From NCBI RefSeq assembly GCF_000265365.1, contig NC_018011.1, positions 2,621,501 to 2,685,500 on the forward strand: a stretch of 64,000 nucleotides of DNA, written 5' to 3'. The position numbers were made by a program, and so were the translations under genes. The notes below the pieces were generated by a model, which worked only from the letters and a program-made list of their open reading frames with translations, was not told where the DNA came from and did no database searches. The DNA is from Alistipes finegoldii DSM 17242 (GTDB taxonomy: Bacteria > Bacteroidota > Bacteroidia > Bacteroidales > Rikenellaceae). This document shows, piece after piece, positions 62,216 to 64,000 of the stretch (position 1 is the stretch's first letter; the number at the start of each line of letters is the position of its first letter).

Positions 62216-63563
62216 ACTGGTTGTCATTGCAGCCGTGATGATTCCCTATGCCTCAGCGGCCCAGACAAGCAGTATTAACGCATTCTCTCCCTACACGATG
62301 TACGGCATCGGCGAACAGAACACGCCCGGCACCCTGCCGATGCGTTCGATGGGCGGTGTAGGTGTGGCCATGCGCAGTTCGGGCGTGGTCAATCTGCTCA
62401 ATCCGGCGGCTTTCAGCGCCGCGCCGCAGAAGAGTTTCCTCTTCAACTTCGGGCTGGAGGGCCAGAATTACTACAACTCCCAGAAGGTCGACGGCATGTC
62501 GAAAAGCACGGCCTACAACACCTTCAACTTCCACGACATCGCATTTCAGCTGCCGCTGGCCAAGAAGCTCGGTCTGGGCTTCAGCCTCACGCCTTACAGT
62601 TCGGTAGGCTACCGCACCAAATACACCCATGACTACGATCCGTCCGATCCCGTATGGGGCAACGTCGGCCGCGCGCAATACGTCTATCAGGGCGAGGGCG
62701 ACGTGACGGAGGTCAAACTCGGCGTCGGCTGGGAGCTTTTCAAGAACTTCTCGCTGGGTATCGCCGCGCAGTATTACTGGGGCGATATCGACCGTTCGTT
62801 CGTGATGACCCCGACCCCGATCACGGGCGACGGCTCCTACTCTTCGACGGTAGGCACCGACAACTACAGCATTTCGAGCATCAAGGGACAGATCGGCGTG
62901 CAGTGGAACGCCATCCTGAATCAGAAACGCGCCCTGACGCTGGGCGCCGCCTATGATTTCGGCGGCGACCTCAATCCCACGGTGACGAAAAATATCTATG
63001 TGGGCGACCTCTACAACTCCAGCGTAAAGGGCGATACGACGCATTTGGCACTCGTATTGCCCCGTCAGCTTTCGGTGGGCGCCTTCTACCAGACCTCCAA
63101 GTGGACGATGGGGGTGGATTACGTCTATCAGGACTGGGGCGGCCGCAACAGGCAGACCGAATCCACCGGCGTCAGCGGACCGGACCGGAGCGCCTTTGCG
63201 GTGGCATATGCCGATACGCATACGATCAAGGCCGGCGTGGAGTACACCCCCAACCGCTACGATGTGCGTAATTTCCTGAAACGCTGGTCCTACAGGGCCG
63301 GATTCCGTTACGGAACCCACAACCAGACCTACAACGGCGACAAACTGGGACAGTATGCCGTGACGCTGGGTATCGGCGTGCCCGTGAAGTTCCTCGCCAT
63401 CTCGTCCATAGACGTCGGCGTCGAATACGGCCGCCGCGGTTACAACTTGGCCGAACGCCTCGGACTGGTGCGGCAGCAGTATTTCAAATTCTCGATCGGC
63501 TTCACGCTCTTTGCCGGCAGCGAGAACGGCGAGTACTGGTTCCTGCGGCCTAAATACGATTAG
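62190..63563 (+). CDS. Outer-membrane beta-barrel protein (FadL-like fold)
   Basis: A 457-residue protein with signal peptide (MQVKNTLIKLVVIAAVMIPYASAAQ). The early YGIGEQNTPGTLPMRSMGGVGVAMRSSGVVNLLNPAAFSA resembles the N-terminal hatch of OmpP1/FadL-type proteins, and the rest alternates barrel strands (GLGFSLTPYSSVGYRTKY, FGGDLNPTVTKN) up to YWFLRPKYD. It overlaps coaX by 26 bases, so it belongs to the rng-mfd-coaX run. The substrate is unknown. Confidence 0.83.
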   Translation: MQVKNTLIKLVVIAAVMIPYASAAQTSSINAFSPYTMYGIGEQNTPGTLPMRSMGGVGVAMRSSGVVNLLNPAAFSAAPQKSFLFNFGLEGQNYYNSQKVDGMSKSTAYNTFNFHDIAFQLPLAKKLGLGFSLTPYSSVGYRTKYTHDYDPSDPVWGNVGRAQYVYQGEGDVTEVKLGVGWELFKNFSLGIAAQYYWGDIDRSFVMTPTPITGDGSYSSTVGTDNYSISSIKGQIGVQWNAILNQKRALTLGAAYDFGGDLNPTVTKNIYVGDLYNSSVKGDTTHLALVLPRQLSVGAFYQTSKWTMGVDYVYQDWGGRNRQTESTGVSGPDRSAFAVAYADTHTIKAGVEYTPNRYDVRNFLKRWSYRAGFRYGTHNQTYNGDKLGQYAVTLGIGVPVKFLAISSIDVGVEYGRRGYNLAERLGLVRQQYFKFSIGFTLFAGSENGEYWFLRPKYD

Positions 63564-63679
63564 TTTTTGACCCGAAAATTTGCACTTTTGGAGAACCGGC
63601 AGTAAATTGCATTGGATTTCGGTACATCCGACGGACACTAAAACATATAAAATTAAATACAAAAATTAATCTCTGACCG

Positions 63680-64000
63680 ATGAAAAACGTTAAAATTCTG
63701 CTTTCCGCTGCTCTTGTATTCGTAGGGGCGACGGCTCTGGCTCAGGACTTCAGCGCTCCGCAGTACGAGAAGTGGGGAGACACGCCCGAACAACGCGAAA
63801 AGAACATTCTGAACAGCAACTTCCTCAAGGAGTCGTGCGACAACCGCGACTACAATGCCGCTGCTCATTATCTGAATGAACTCATCAACAGCGTTCCGAC
63901 CGCTTCGGTCTCGTTCTACCAGCGCGGCGCCGTGATCTACAAGAACAAGATCAACCGCGCCAAGAGCGTCGCCGAGAAGAATACGTATATCGACTCGCTG
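63680..64000 (+). CDS. TPR-like secreted protein, 3' end cut by window edge
   Basis: ATG 63680; 107 residues are visible with signal peptide MKNVKILLSAALVFVGATALAQ, then helical sequence (NILNSNFLKESCDNRDYNAAAHYLNELINSVP) with the spacing of a tetratricopeptide-type repeat. It follows the barrel gene after 116 bases. Only the N-terminal part is visible, so the number of repeats and any partner are unknown. Confidence 0.75.
   Translation, partial: MKNVKILLSAALVFVGATALAQDFSAPQYEKWGDTPEQREKNILNSNFLKESCDNRDYNAAAHYLNELINSVPTASVSFYQRGAVIYKNKINRAKSVAEKNTYIDSL

Overview
The window looks like chromosomal DNA of a GC-rich Bacteroidales bacterium, most likely Alistipes or a close relative. The grounds are Bacteroidota-type promoter elements (TTTG at -33, TAnnTTTG at -7), weak or absent Shine-Dalgarno sequences, a TonB receptor, fimbrillin/DUF4493/PCMD surface lipoproteins, a PorX-type response regulator, a Porin_10-like porin, and the 29-residue Lys/Arg-rich protein that follows the HU gene. 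I see no rRNA or tRNA genes, CRISPR array, integrase or insertion sequence.

Layout. 1-7.5 kb is a one-strand (minus) run: rlmH, a LuxR-type regulator with a degenerate receiver, a TonB-dependent receptor, a small lipoprotein, nadC, an LtaS-like membrane sulfatase and a DUF2156 acyltransferase cut by the left edge. 7.6-12.9 kb has a truncated GH2-like protein divergent from asnS, then rpoN and a small PAP2-like membrane protein. 12.9-18.4 kb holds gdhA, nadE, a DUF4923-type protein and pepT (minus). 18.5-22.2 kb holds an AT-rich lipoprotein gene that looks acquired, an OPT transporter and a MazG-like protein. 22.4-28.7 kb holds a DPE2-like 4-alpha-glucanotransferase, an alpha/beta hydrolase, murF and manC. 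28.8-32.5 kb (plus) holds pssA, a porin and a lytic transglycosylase. 47-55.4 kb holds an S9 peptidase, a NUDIX protein, an acyltransferase broken by an in-frame stop, a membrane-anchored MutS-like ATPase, an SRPBCC protein, tsaE and porX. 55.8-64 kb (plus) holds an HU protein, the tiny basic protein, rng, mfd, coaX, an outer-membrane barrel and the start of a TPR protein.

The most unusual part is 32.7-46.9 kb, a cell-surface locus of three minus-strand transcription units. Two units have a fimbrillin-like/PCMD lipoprotein preceded by an unannotated 54-56 residue peptide; these two peptides are paralogous (shared EKGFA.S and YDDFYL). The third unit has six surface or outer-membrane genes behind an unrelated 50-codon ORF. 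All three share an identically spaced promoter: GTTCRTTGAATTTATTTT, then 20 bp, then TAnnTTTG, with a GTTCRT-like half-site repeated exactly 21 bp further upstream. This predicts one regulator, possibly of the LytTR type, controlling a small surface-protein regulon. One peptide gene also carries a G9 tract and a perfect 20-bp tandem duplication at its start codon, and the 3' ends of the two fimbrillin-like genes are a recent duplication including their terminators.
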